64,000 nucleotides of DNA from the NCBI GenBank assembly GCA_030913385.1, contig CP133159.1, forward strand, positions 2,688,584-2,752,583, written 5' to 3'. Source of the DNA: Cytophagaceae bacterium ABcell3 (lineage in GTDB: Bacteria; Bacteroidota; Bacteroidia; Cytophagales; Cytophagaceae). The notes below the pieces were generated by a model. That model was not told where the DNA came from and searched no databases. It saw only the letters and a list, made by a program, of their open reading frames with translations. The position numbers and the translations under genes were made by a program. Positions 27,194-35,595 of the stretch are shown piece by piece (position 1 is the stretch's first letter; each line of letters begins with the position of its first letter).

Positions 27194-27241
27194 AAGCCCG
27201 AAATTGAGAAGTAGGAATTCCTACTTCTCAATTTCGGGCTT
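27194..27241. terminator. 48-bp perfect palindrome, bidirectional terminator
   Basis: The 24-base left arm (from AAGCCCGAAATTG) is matched base for base by the right arm, with no spacer and a GAATTC centre. On the plus strand the T-rich run after it fits termination of the TMEM43 gene. On the minus strand the efflux operon ends 31 bases before it. The length and the missing loop are unusual for a simple terminator. Confidence 0.8.
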
Positions 27242-27271
27242 ATTTTTTATTTTATTATTTTGATATAAGAC

Positions 27272-27940
27272 TTATAGCAATTGTCCATCGGTTAGGTGTA
27301 TAATTTGATCCGATTGCTCTGCAAACTCATCATCATGGGTAACCATGAGCATAGTTTGTCCTTTTTCAGAAGATAGTTTTCTAAAAAGGTCAAGCACAAT
27401 GCCAGCATTATAAGTGTCTAGGTTTCCTGTTGGTTCATCACCCATAACAATCAGCGGGTCATTGATCAATGCCCTGGCAATGGCTACTCTTTGTTGTTGG
27501 CCACCAGATAGGAGCGATGCCCTTTTTTTTGCCTGATCCTCCACACCAAGTAGTTTCAGTAAATCAAAGGCGCGGCTTTCGACTTCTGTTTTAGAATATG
27601 CGTTCAACTTTAATGCTGGTAACATAACATTTTGCAAAGCTGTAAACTCCGGTAAGAGGTAGTGGAACTGAAAAACAAACCCTATGTTTGAGTTTCTGAA
27701 GTTTGCTAGCCAGTTGTTGCTTTTGCCTTTTATCTCTTCACCATTAATTTTAATACTTCCTTCAAAGTCTGTATCCATAGTAGATAACAAATACATAAGT
27801 GTAGATTTTCCACTTCCAGATTTTCCTGTTATAGATACAAACTTGCCTTTTTCTATTCCAAAAGTTAGGTCCTTAAGGACGTGGAACTTTGTAGGTTCAT
27901 AGAAATACTTATTTACTTTTTGTGCTTCAAGTAGGTTCAT
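27272..27940 (-). CDS. ABC transporter ATP-binding protein (MacB/LolD type)
   Basis: A 222-residue ABC ATPase. Walker A is GKSGSGKS (residues 39-46), the signature LSGGQ is at 144-148, and Walker B LIVMGDEP is at 163-170. The short length and the long loop before the Q-loop ([10 protein letters not shown]) place it in the LolD/MacB/FtsE group. It powers the permease encoded directly upstream, 2 bases away. It is the last gene of a minus-strand operon made of a GbsR-like regulator, TolC, a periplasmic adaptor, a permease and this ATPase. That context points to export of a compound from the inner membrane or periplasm, rather than lipoprotein sorting. Confidence 0.93.
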   Translation of the reverse strand: MNLLEAQKVNKYFYEPTKFHVLKDLTFGIEKGKFVSITGKSGSGKSTLMYLLSTMDTDFEGSIKINGEEIKGKSNNWLANFRNSNIGFVFQFHYLLPEFTALQNVMLPALKLNAYSKTEVESRAFDLLKLLGVEDQAKKRASLLSGGQQQRVAIARALINDPLIVMGDEPTGNLDTYNAGIVLDLFRKLSSEKGQTMLMVTHDDEFAEQSDQIIHLTDGQLL

Positions 27941-27942
27941 AC

Positions 27943-29205
27943 TTATCCTCTTAATATGCTTATTGGATCTACATTGGCTGCTTTTCGGGAAGGTATGAAC
28001 CCTGAAAGTGTGGTAGTTACTATACCAAATGTAAATCCAGTAATGTAGAAAATAATATCAAAATTTACGGGCATATGATCTATGGTGACCATTACATCGC
28101 TTTCGAATGGAACCTGAGAAAGCCCATATGCAGCCAAAAAGCCAAACAGTAGCCCGACAATGGCTCCTGCGGCACCTATTACCAATGCTTGAGTCATGAA
28201 TACCCAGCGTATGTCAGAATCGGAAAAACCCATGGCCTTAAGTATGGCTATGTCTTTCATTTTCTCATAAATCATCATGGTGAGAATGTTGTATATGCCA
28301 AAACCTGCTACTAATAAAATCGTGATGGCGGTTCCATAAGTAATCATGTTTCTCAGCCCCTGTCCATCCAGCAAGGCTGCATTGTCTTGCCTCCAATCAG
28401 AACCTTGAAATCCATATGTTTTTTGTAACTCTTTTGAAATAGAAGGGGCTAGTTCACGATCATAAAGCTTTACTTTTATATCGGTAACATATGAGGCTGG
28501 TACATTTAAGAAACGTTGAACAGTATTGATGTTGGCATAACTTTGCCTTCGATCAACTTCTGTTAAACCGGTTTTAAAGGTTCCAACTACGGTGACCAAA
28601 AAGTTGTTGCCTTTTTCTGTTGTAACCCTTATGCGGTCACCTGTTTTTACGTTTAACCTTTCTGCCAAACCTACCCCCATGACCATACTGTTAGGTCGGG
28701 TCGATAACTCTCTGAAACTGCCATCTACGAGTTTTTCAGATAGGTTGAACATGGCATCTTCTTTTTCAAATTCTATCCCATTGACCATGCCATTGATCGA
28801 ACTGGATCCAAATCTATAAAACACTTGGGAGTTTACCGATGCAGATACTACTTCCACCTGGGCATCTCCCTTGATATCTTGTGCTATTTGTTTACCATCT
28901 TTGAGGTTTAGCATGATATCTTTGGGCTTCATGTGGTGCACAATGTTCAGTGCGTTGGGGTTTATATGATCAAGGATACTCTTGTCCGCTATTTCAGTTT
29001 CATTATATAAGCGGAGGTGTGGAGATTGCTCAAAAGCAATGTCCTCCATATACTGATTTGTTCCGGTAATAAAGCTTACCATAAATATAAAAACGGTAAT
29101 GCCGAAGGTAACACCTATGGTAGCAATAATTGTTTGCTTGAGCTTGGCCTGCATATGGGTAAAAGCAATAGATGCCGCAAGCCTGAAATCTTTTATAAAC
29201 TTCAC
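27943..29205 (-). CDS. ABC transporter permease (MacB/FtsX type)
   Basis: A 420-residue permease with one N-terminal membrane segment (about residues 20-45), a large periplasmic MacB-PCD domain (about 46-280) and three C-terminal membrane segments of the FtsX fold (about 285-400). It ends RKAANVDPISILRG, the typical MacB/LolC-like tail. Its partners are the ATPase 2 bases downstream and the adaptor 28 bases upstream. The set forms a tripartite efflux pump of the MacAB-TolC type, moving substrates from the periplasm across the outer membrane. The substrate is unknown. Confidence 0.92.
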   Translation of the reverse strand: MKFIKDFRLAASIAFTHMQAKLKQTIIATIGVTFGITVFIFMVSFITGTNQYMEDIAFEQSPHLRLYNETEIADKSILDHINPNALNIVHHMKPKDIMLNLKDGKQIAQDIKGDAQVEVVSASVNSQVFYRFGSSSINGMVNGIEFEKEDAMFNLSEKLVDGSFRELSTRPNSMVMGVGLAERLNVKTGDRIRVTTEKGNNFLVTVVGTFKTGLTEVDRRQSYANINTVQRFLNVPASYVTDIKVKLYDRELAPSISKELQKTYGFQGSDWRQDNAALLDGQGLRNMITYGTAITILLVAGFGIYNILTMMIYEKMKDIAILKAMGFSDSDIRWVFMTQALVIGAAGAIVGLLFGFLAAYGLSQVPFESDVMVTIDHMPVNFDIIFYITGFTFGIVTTTLSGFIPSRKAANVDPISILRG

Positions 29206-29233
29206 GTTTCTTAAGTTTTAGTGTTTACGAAAC

Positions 29234-30328
29234 TCACTGTTCAGGTTTTACAATTACCTCACCTTTGTTCAAGCCTTGTGTTATTTCTGTCATTCTTTTT
29301 GCTGTAATACCGGTAGAAACCTTTTGCTTGGTAATAGTGCCATCTGTATGCTTCACTGCCACTGAATCCCCTGGGAATAGGTATTCGTTCGGGATAACTA
29401 ATACTTTTGCGTTTTCCCTGATTAGGATATTCGCTTCCACCGATGACTTTGGATAAAAAAGTTCTTTCGAAAGCACCTCTGCCTCTACAGCAAAACTTCT
29501 TGTTTCTCTCTGTAGTACTGAAATGATCTTTTTTATCTTGGCTTCAAAATGTTGATTTGCATACGCATCTGTTTCGAAATATACCTTTTGACCTACTCTT
29601 ATTCTGTTGATATCTCTTTCATCAACCAACAGCTCCAGCTTGTATTGATTTTGTAAACCTACCATCGCGACCGGCTCATGTGGCTGTACGAGTTCCCCTT
29701 CCTCCAAATATAATCTATAAACAATGCCGTTTATGGGGGTTGTGAGAACTTTTCCTTCCCTAGACTGTTTGAGCACGGCCAATTGTTGTTCGGCATTCAA
29801 AAGCCTGTCTTCCAACTGGATTTTCTGAGTTTTATATTGGAGTTGGAGGTTTTTATACTCTGTACGGCTTCCTTCTGCTTGTAATTTGGCCTGTTCGTAT
29901 TCCCTTTGAGAGACAGCCCGTTCTTCAGCTAACTCTTTGTATCTTTCAGCAGAAAGGGAGTCTTGTTTGTATTTCTGCCTGGCTAGCCTTATTCTCCCTT
30001 GGAGTTCGTTTAGCTGAGCCGAATTCTCACTCACATTTTGCTGTGCCAGGATCACTTGTCTGGTAAGGATGTCCAATTGCTTGTTTTCGCTAGAAGTACC
30101 TATCACTGAAATGACATCTCCTTGCTTTATCGTGTCACCTTCCTTGACCAAAGACCTTAAGATACGGTCGGCAGAGCTTGTTCTTAAGAAGTAATACTCT
30201 GCGGGCATAACTTCTCCAGAAGCATATACCGCTTCGTTCAATGCTTCTTCACCTACCACGTAGGTTTGTGTTTTACTGCCGCAGGAGTATAGAAGGATTA
30301 CTGCTAGTATAATTATATATTTATACAT
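29234..30328 (-). CDS. Periplasmic adaptor (HlyD/MacA family) lipoprotein
   Basis: A 364-residue membrane-fusion protein with a lipobox (LLYSC, Cys16). A lipoyl/barrel-sandwich half-motif lies at about 65-85 (VKEGDTIKQGDVISVIG). A long coiled-coil hairpin follows (about 90-190, rich in Q, L, K and E), then the second lipoyl half (TTPINGIVYRLYLEEGELV) and a beta-barrel domain. It bridges the inner-membrane permease and the outer-membrane TolC channel. It lies between the tolC-like gene (5 bases) and the permease gene (28 bases) in the efflux operon. Confidence 0.92.
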   Translation of the reverse strand: MYKYIIILAVILLYSCGSKTQTYVVGEEALNEAVYASGEVMPAEYYFLRTSSADRILRSLVKEGDTIKQGDVISVIGTSSENKQLDILTRQVILAQQNVSENSAQLNELQGRIRLARQKYKQDSLSAERYKELAEERAVSQREYEQAKLQAEGSRTEYKNLQLQYKTQKIQLEDRLLNAEQQLAVLKQSREGKVLTTPINGIVYRLYLEEGELVQPHEPVAMVGLQNQYKLELLVDERDINRIRVGQKVYFETDAYANQHFEAKIKKIISVLQRETRSFAVEAEVLSKELFYPKSSVEANILIRENAKVLVIPNEYLFPGDSVAVKHTDGTITKQKVSTGITAKRMTEITQGLNKGEVIVKPEQ

Positions 30329-30333
30329 GGGTA

Positions 30334-31635
30334 TTATTGGTTTTGTAAATAACTTATTTCTACATAGTGTTGTAAATACTGTAGCTCAGCCTGGTTGAGT
30401 TGCTCGCTTGCCATTGTTAAATCTTGCTGTATTTGTCTAAGCTGGATCATGTCAATAATGCCCCTTTCAATTTTTAGTATAGAAAGATGTTCATTTTGTT
30501 GAGCCAGCTCCAGTTTTTCTTTCTGCCTCTTTATGTTTCCCTGAGCTTGTTGTAGCTTAATTTCTTCTTGTAAGAACCTCTTTTTTTGTTGCTCTTGATA
30601 AGCATCAAATTCATCTTGCGCTTGTTCCCACCTGTTTTTATGGATAGAAGTTTGGTAAACCATATTGTTGAGGGAAAAAATTGGTACTCGTAGCTGTACA
30701 CCAATAAATGCCGAGGTAAACCACTGGCTTTGTGTAATGAAATCAGCAGATTCTCCGAAACCTAATCGCCTATAGCTGCTATTTATACTTATAGAAGGTA
30801 CTAAGTGCGATAGGGTAGAACGGTACCTTTGCCTCATCAATGCGACATTGAACTGCCTCATCTCAAAATCTGGTAGCAGACTGGGATCATATGTGTCCTG
30901 ATTGTATAATCTAGGTCTTTCGGTTTCTGCTATTTCAAGCGCTTCATCCAGCGGAAAGCCCATCCAGAACTTAAGATCAAGCAATGCCGCTTGGTATGTG
31001 TGTTCTGCCTGCTCTAGCTCATTTTCCCTATCTTTCAAAATAGTAGATGATTGGTTTAAGGCAATTTGGTCTGTGTGTCCGCGTTCAAATTGTGAACGGA
31101 TTAAACGATGTATTTCCTCATAGTTTTGGTGTATAGCCTTAGCTGTCTCAACAGATTTTCTTTGGTGCTGTACATTGTAAAAAGACATCTGTACATTTTT
31201 CTTTAGAGCTTTTATTAAAGAACTGTATTCTTGTTTCGTTACTTGTTGCTGTAACCTTGCTAGCCGTATGTTTTGCCAACTGGCTGCATTTAACAGCCCC
31301 AAGCTTGCCTCTACTCCAATATTTCCCATCCAAGGTGTTCCCATTCGAACAGGTACAAAGGTTCCCGGTTGTCCTACAAGTTCACCTGGTAAGACTTGTA
31401 CCGGAATTTGCCAGTAATAGTCAGTGCCTGCTCTACCTTCTATTTCTGGGAGCAAATTTGCTATTGCGGCCTTTCTTTCCTTGTCTGAAATGGTTACACT
31501 ATTGGCTTTTGCAATTAAGTCTTTGTTATGTTTTTCCGCATATTCAAGACATTTTTCCAATGTCCATTTATCTGCCCTTGCTGGTAAATAAATCAGGAAG
31601 ATTAATCCTGTGAGTAGGTATATGGCTTTGGTCAT
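30334..31635 (-). CDS. TolC-family outer-membrane efflux channel
   Basis: A 433-residue TolC-like protein with a signal peptide (IYLLTGLIFLIYLPARA) and the two repeated outer-membrane efflux domains. Long alpha-helical stretches rich in Q, E, K and L are interrupted by strand regions. It opens WTLEKCLEYAEKHNKDL, a common start for Bacteroidota TolC proteins. It forms the outer-membrane exit duct of the pump encoded downstream. A 28-bp operator palindrome lies 39-66 bp before its ATG, and a 14-bp palindrome (ATGATTTAAATCAT, 31642-31655) lies closer. Both suggest control of the operon by the adjacent GbsR-like protein. Confidence 0.93.
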   Translation of the reverse strand: MTKAIYLLTGLIFLIYLPARADKWTLEKCLEYAEKHNKDLIAKANSVTISDKERKAAIANLLPEIEGRAGTDYYWQIPVQVLPGELVGQPGTFVPVRMGTPWMGNIGVEASLGLLNAASWQNIRLARLQQQVTKQEYSSLIKALKKNVQMSFYNVQHQRKSVETAKAIHQNYEEIHRLIRSQFERGHTDQIALNQSSTILKDRENELEQAEHTYQAALLDLKFWMGFPLDEALEIAETERPRLYNQDTYDPSLLPDFEMRQFNVALMRQRYRSTLSHLVPSISINSSYRRLGFGESADFITQSQWFTSAFIGVQLRVPIFSLNNMVYQTSIHKNRWEQAQDEFDAYQEQQKKRFLQEEIKLQQAQGNIKRQKEKLELAQQNEHLSILKIERGIIDMIQLRQIQQDLTMASEQLNQAELQYLQHYVEISYLQNQ

Positions 31636-31673
31636 TATATTATGATTTAAATCATCTTGGTTTATGATTATTC

Positions 31674-31701
31674 TTTTAGTTCTTTACAATAAGAACTAAA
31701 A
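31674..31701. promoter_or_regulatory. Operator palindrome before the TolC gene
   Basis: TTTTAGTTCT-N8-AGAACTAAAA: perfect 10-bp arms with an 8-bp spacer (one further pair, C/G, extends the outside). The same arms and spacer recur at 32208-32235. It is not followed by a T-run on either strand, so it is more likely an operator than a terminator. It is probably bound by the GbsR-like regulator. Confidence 0.7.
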
Positions 31702-31713
31702 GGGTAAAAAAAC

Positions 31714-32175
31714 TTATTTTTCTTTATCGAAGTCTGTCATTCGTTTCCATCTTTCAATGATAATTGGTATTTCTACCATCAGCATTTTATATAAGGTAGA
31801 GATGTTGTCAAGTTCTTTACCAAACTCATCGTCAAGTCCTCTTGTTGCGCGTACATCATCGAGTAGCGTATGCATTAATGAAAATTTTTGTGACATTTGC
31901 TGCTCGTTGTAAAATACCTTGAAATCTGCAGAAAAGTAGCGTTTTCTTTGTCCTCCAATGGTTTTAGCCTCTATCATTTGAGATGTTGTTAACCATTTGA
32001 TGGCATTAGAAATTGCACTTTTGCTTACATTGAAGTAATTTACCAAGTCATCAAAAGTTACTAATTGGTTTGGAGATAGCAGTAGGTATACAAATACCCT
32101 AGCTGCCACAGGACTTAATCCCATCCCTTCCATTATTACTCCATAATGCTCTATTTTCTCTCTATGCTGCTCCAC
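31714..32175 (-). CDS. GbsR/MarR-type transcriptional regulator
   Basis: A 153-residue winged-helix regulator of the GbsR branch of the MarR superfamily. The helix-turn-helix is at about residues 35-75 (TFDDLVNYFNVSKSAISNAIKWLTTSQMIEAK), followed by the wing (GGQRKRYFSADF). A C-terminal helical dimerisation region ends the protein. It is encoded directly before a TolC-adaptor-permease-ATPase set, the usual place for a local repressor that responds to a pump substrate. Matching palindromes lie in front of its own gene and in front of the TolC gene, which fits autoregulation plus control of the pump. The ligand is unknown. Confidence 0.88.
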   Translation of the reverse strand: MEQHREKIEHYGVIMEGMGLSPVAARVFVYLLLSPNQLVTFDDLVNYFNVSKSAISNAIKWLTTSQMIEAKTIGGQRKRYFSADFKVFYNEQQMSQKFSLMHTLLDDVRATRGLDDEFGKELDNISTLYKMLMVEIPIIIERWKRMTDFDKEK

Positions 32176-32207
32176 ATTAATTATTGTTTGGTAAAGGTAA
32201 TTAGTTT

Positions 32208-32235
32208 TTTTAGTTCTACAACAAAAGAACTAAAA
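32208..32235. promoter_or_regulatory. Operator palindrome before the GbsR-like gene
   Basis: TTTTAGTTCT-N8-AGAACTAAAA, with both 10-bp arms and the 8-bp spacer length identical to the site before the TolC gene; only the spacer bases differ. It lies 33-60 bp before the regulator's ATG. Confidence 0.7.
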
Positions 32236-32328
32236 GTTTTCTCTAAAACGTCACACAAGGTGGGTAAGTTATCATGTATATCTGATTTTTTTGTGATAGG
32301 CATGATAACGTAACATGTTGCTATAGTT

Positions 32329-32482
32329 TTAACCTGAAATATGCAATAGAACTTTCTGAAATCAGTCGCTTCGCTCACATTTGTGTCTTAACCCTAGTAC
32401 TTCTATGTTTTGCGAGCCAAAGAGCTAATTTACTGTTACTTTGATCCTCATGATAAAACCTGTCGCGTAATTAAGGTTTAAT
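32329..32482. repeat. Dispersed inverted-end repeat (copy 2)
   Basis: It begins TTAACCTGAAATATGCAATA and ends GCGTAATTAAGGTTTAA, so the ends are imperfect inverted repeats. The inner part shares the blocks ATCAGTCGCTTCGCTCACAT, CTATGTTTTGCGAGCC, CTCATGATAAAACCTGTCGC with copies 3 and 5. It has no coding frame. Its right end supplies the stop codon of the DUF262 gene (TAA at 32478-32480 on the minus strand). Confidence 0.85.
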
Positions 32483-34178
32483 CAAGCTGTGATATCCTCC
32501 AGATAGCGGAAGCCTGCCTGGCTAGCCATTTTTGATGAACCTTTATTCGGGAAGGGTTCCAGTCGCTGTTCTCTCTGGCTATTCTGTTGGTAATTTGAAA
32601 CTCACTGGTTTCGTAGCTCCTCATTTTATTTTTAAAAGAAGCATTACCAATTGACCTGTTTTCTGATTTATTTAATATCGTCATGTTCCCTAAGCGGTAG
32701 ATAAACTGCTCATGATCTTTTTCATCAATATGCGTCCATTCGTCTCCTAAAGCTTCAGGCATTATGTGTTCAATATTGTAAGAGTCACTTTCAAAGTCAT
32801 AGGAATTACCTGAAGTGTATTTTTCTATTTCAAAGAGTATATATCTGACGATTCGTTTATTTCTGGTTTGTGTTGTTCGTAGTTCTTTGTCAGAAAAGTC
32901 ATTTTTAAATTTATCATCAGATACATAAAGAGGTTTTAACGCCTCCAACATCTCTTGAATACTAGAAATTTTTCCTTCTGAAATACTTACTGCTACTTTG
33001 TTGTAGACCCTTTCTTGTTCATTTGTTGCAAGGTTTCCGATAACGTTGTAGCGGAAAGAAATCACACAACAAGCTTTGAGGAGCTTTGTAAAACCTTGGT
33101 TATCTAATTTTTGAAAGGCTGCAAGCAATAACGGGTAGAGTTGCCTTACATTAAACATTTTGAGATTTTTGATATAACCTCCTTGTTCTGGATTCCATAA
33201 ACTGTCTTCTGGGTTAGGCAGTGCGGCATAAACATCTGCATTTTTCTCAATGTCTCTAACCAAAGCGAATACTTTACCTTTTGTAGTGATTTTTTCTCTT
33301 ACTCTCTTAAACAGTTCTGAATGCCTTACAAAACGGTTTTGGCTGTTCCAATATGCACGAAGAAAATCAGGTAAGCTTCCACTACCTATTAGCCCTACTA
33401 GTCTTTCCCATCTGTTGTCCAGTTCACTCATTTCGTGTTCATCTGTTCCTTGGTTGTGTACAACTGAAAAAAGGTAATTTTTTAATAAATCTGTAGAAGA
33501 CAGTTTGACGCCTCTTGCATTTAAAGTCTCAAAAACTTTATATGCGTTTAATTCATCATTTACCGTAATAACAGTAAAAAAAAGTTTGTCGGAAAGCGAA
33601 TCGATGAATTGAGCATACACTTCTCCCTTGTTGTTAGTTTTGAACCTTTCTCGAATAGCATCAAAAAACCAGTCATATGCCTTTCTCATCAAATGCTCAG
33701 TGGCTTTAAGGTTTCTTTTAGGAGTGGGCTCTAGCGGTACTAAATACCGCTGGTACAAATTATCGTTGTTTCGGTTTAAATTGAGCTTGCTTTTGGGGAT
33801 AAGGGTGACTGGGTCTAAATACCCGATAAATGAATTCCTTAACTGAATTAATCTTTGCTGATTTTTATCCTTTTCATTATCATTGTCTATTAGCTTTTGG
33901 ATGTTTCCTAATATCGCTAAAACCAGCATGCTTAATGTGGTTAGCCTTTGCTGACCATCAATGACATCAAAGTTTTTACTGTCTTTAGACTGCAGGACTA
34001 AATAGCCCATATAGTGTTCTTGCTCTCCATCTTCTTCAAATAATAGCTCAATGTCCCTCCACAGGTCATCCCATTCTGAAGGGGTCCAGCTATAATCTCT
34101 TTGGAAACGAGGAACTGAGTAAATTAACCCGTTTCCCATCAATTGCCTATAGGTTCTATTTGAAGTGTCTAAGTTCAT
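32478..34178 (-). CDS. DUF262/DUF1524 protein (GmrSD-like type IV restriction enzyme)
   Basis: A 566-residue protein joining an N-terminal DUF262 domain (FQRDYSW at about 25-31, DGQQRLTT at 74-81, the ParB/Srx-like NTP-binding motif) and a C-terminal DUF1524 domain. The latter carries an HNH/His-Me finger motif (IEHIMPE, H471, then the YRLGNMTILNKSENRSIGN block). In E. coli GmrSD, these two halves form a GTP-dependent nuclease that cuts phage DNA with modified (glucosylated hydroxymethyl) cytosine. Fused single-chain versions are common in bacteria. It stands alone, with repeat copy 2 at its 3' end and a terminator at its 5' side, so it may be a mobile defence gene. Activity on modified DNA is inference. 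Confidence 0.87.
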   Translation of the reverse strand: MNLDTSNRTYRQLMGNGLIYSVPRFQRDYSWTPSEWDDLWRDIELLFEEDGEQEHYMGYLVLQSKDSKNFDVIDGQQRLTTLSMLVLAILGNIQKLIDNDNEKDKNQQRLIQLRNSFIGYLDPVTLIPKSKLNLNRNNDNLYQRYLVPLEPTPKRNLKATEHLMRKAYDWFFDAIRERFKTNNKGEVYAQFIDSLSDKLFFTVITVNDELNAYKVFETLNARGVKLSSTDLLKNYLFSVVHNQGTDEHEMSELDNRWERLVGLIGSGSLPDFLRAYWNSQNRFVRHSELFKRVREKITTKGKVFALVRDIEKNADVYAALPNPEDSLWNPEQGGYIKNLKMFNVRQLYPLLLAAFQKLDNQGFTKLLKACCVISFRYNVIGNLATNEQERVYNKVAVSISEGKISSIQEMLEALKPLYVSDDKFKNDFSDKELRTTQTRNKRIVRYILFEIEKYTSGNSYDFESDSYNIEHIMPEALGDEWTHIDEKDHEQFIYRLGNMTILNKSENRSIGNASFKNKMRSYETSEFQITNRIARENSDWNPSRIKVHQKWLARQASAIWRISQLD

Positions 34179-34255
34179 AGCGTAAATTTACAGTCTTTTG
34201 GGGAATTGTATAAATGCTTTCTTCATTTTAAACCGAAAGCTATTTGATAGCATAA

Positions 34256-34286
34256 AAAAAGCGACAACTATAAATTGTCGCTTTTT
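34256..34286. terminator. Bidirectional terminator between DUF262 and desaturase genes
   Basis: A 12-bp stem AAAAAGCGACAA / TTGTCGCTTTTT with a 7-base loop. With A-runs on one side and T-runs on the other, it can work in both directions. It lies just past the desaturase stop. Confidence 0.85.
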
Positions 34287-34306
34287 GATTTGTATCTGTT
34301 TATTGG

Positions 34307-35035
34307 TCAACTTTTGTTGAGCCTGATAATTCTAAACAAGTTCAAGATTTTTATGACCGGATAAGTCGGGTCTAGTTCAAACCACTTCATGGCAAAGTTT
34401 GGCCTGTCACCGTATTTGTGGTGGTTGTTTTGAAACAATTCGCCACCCATCAGAAAATCAAAGATGAGTGAGTTTTTTGACTTGTCATTGTTGTCAAAAT
34501 TTGAATATCCGTACTTATGACCACACCAGTTTACAATAGCACCATGCACAGGCCCCATCAAAAAGTGTACAGGTAGCAATAAGTACATCCACCATTGGGT
34601 AGCAAAAGCTACATAGAACAATACATAGAGAGTTCCAAATACTATTCTGGAAGTCCAAGTGTCACCCATTCTGTCAATTAGCCTCCACTCAGGAACATCT
34701 TTAGAGAATCTGTCTTCTGCGGACTTCCTTCTCTTTAGGTAATCGTTATAAATACTCTTGGTTACCCACATCATTGAAAATGGATTCTGATAGAAGTGTG
34801 GGGAGTGCGGGTCTTTTTCCGTATCACTATAGGCATGATGCATCCTGTGGAGGATGGCATAAGCTCTTGGGTTTAGATATGACGACCCTTGGGTTACATA
34901 TAGAACTACATAAAAAAACTTCTCCCAAAATGGGGACATGTGAAACATCTTATGAGCACCATATCGGTGAAGGAAAAATGTTTGGCTAAATAGGCTTAAA
35001 TACCAATGAGCCACAAAGAAAATTAAAACTGCCAC
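34307..35035 (-). CDS. Fatty acid (acyl-CoA type) delta-9 desaturase
   Basis: A 242-residue integral membrane di-iron desaturase. The three histidine boxes are HRYGAH (residues 23-28), HRMHH (63-67) and NNHHKYG near residue 206. Four membrane segments lie between them. It would insert a double bond into an acyl chain attached to CoA or a lipid, using electrons from ferredoxin or cytochrome b5-like donors, so helping to keep membranes fluid. It is rather short, with a short N-terminus ahead of the first box. The gene is alone, with a clear terminator. Confidence 0.9.
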   Translation of the reverse strand: MAVLIFFVAHWYLSLFSQTFFLHRYGAHKMFHMSPFWEKFFYVVLYVTQGSSYLNPRAYAILHRMHHAYSDTEKDPHSPHFYQNPFSMMWVTKSIYNDYLKRRKSAEDRFSKDVPEWRLIDRMGDTWTSRIVFGTLYVLFYVAFATQWWMYLLLPVHFLMGPVHGAIVNWCGHKYGYSNFDNNDKSKNSLIFDFLMGGELFQNNHHKYGDRPNFAMKWFELDPTYPVIKILNLFRIIRLNKS

Positions 35036-35246
35036 TTTTTATCTGATTTAAAATTTGATCCTTCACTAAAACCGGTATTTCCGGTAATTGTTTTGTAGAG
35101 GATAAAGTATGGAACTTCTTTTATATATAATCGGTTCAAAATTAATAAAATTTATCTATACTTTATAAAAAGTATTACTTTTTAAACCATTTTAAACATA
35201 CTTTTTATCTAATTTTGCGTACTAGTCATTTTTAAAAAATGCTGCA

Positions 35247-35573
35247 ATGAAAACATTATCATTAGGAGTAAATAATTGGAGTAAATTAGTTGTTTTTTCT
35301 TTTGTATCGCTTTTGGTCAATACTTCTTTGGCTGTATCTATAGAAGGTAAGAAGCTTTCGCTCATGAGTGACTTGGTTAAGCTCTATTTGTACACGTTTT
35401 TTGCCGGAGCTTTGCTCTATGGGTGTATAGCATTATTGACAGGTTTCGTATTTGGGCTTTTTCCGCATGTTGGGCTTACTTATAAGCAAAGGGTAGTGAG
35501 AGCTGCGTTAATTTCTTTTATTACTGTTACCAGTGCTTTGTCAGCTATTTATATTTATCATTTCTTTAGCTAG
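35247..35573 (+). CDS. Small three-span membrane protein, unknown function
   Basis: A 108-residue hydrophobic protein with three membrane segments (about 13-32, 48-70 and 84-106) and short loops. No domain was recognised. A TAATTTTG box matching the Bacteroidota -7 element lies at 35210-35217, 29 bases before the start, which supports it being a real gene. It is divergent from the desaturase gene across 211 bp. No function is suggested. Confidence 0.6.
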   Translation: MKTLSLGVNNWSKLVVFSFVSLLVNTSLAVSIEGKKLSLMSDLVKLYLYTFFAGALLYGCIALLTGFVFGLFPHVGLTYKQRVVRAALISFITVTSALSAIYIYHFFS

Positions 35574-35595
35574 TATTAAGCAGTGCAGGGACCTG

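Noticed and set aside
32181-32378. A 65-residue minus-strand frame before the GbsR-like gene
   Set aside because: Its first half lies in repeat copy 2 and its second half covers the operator; no domain or signal peptide is visible.
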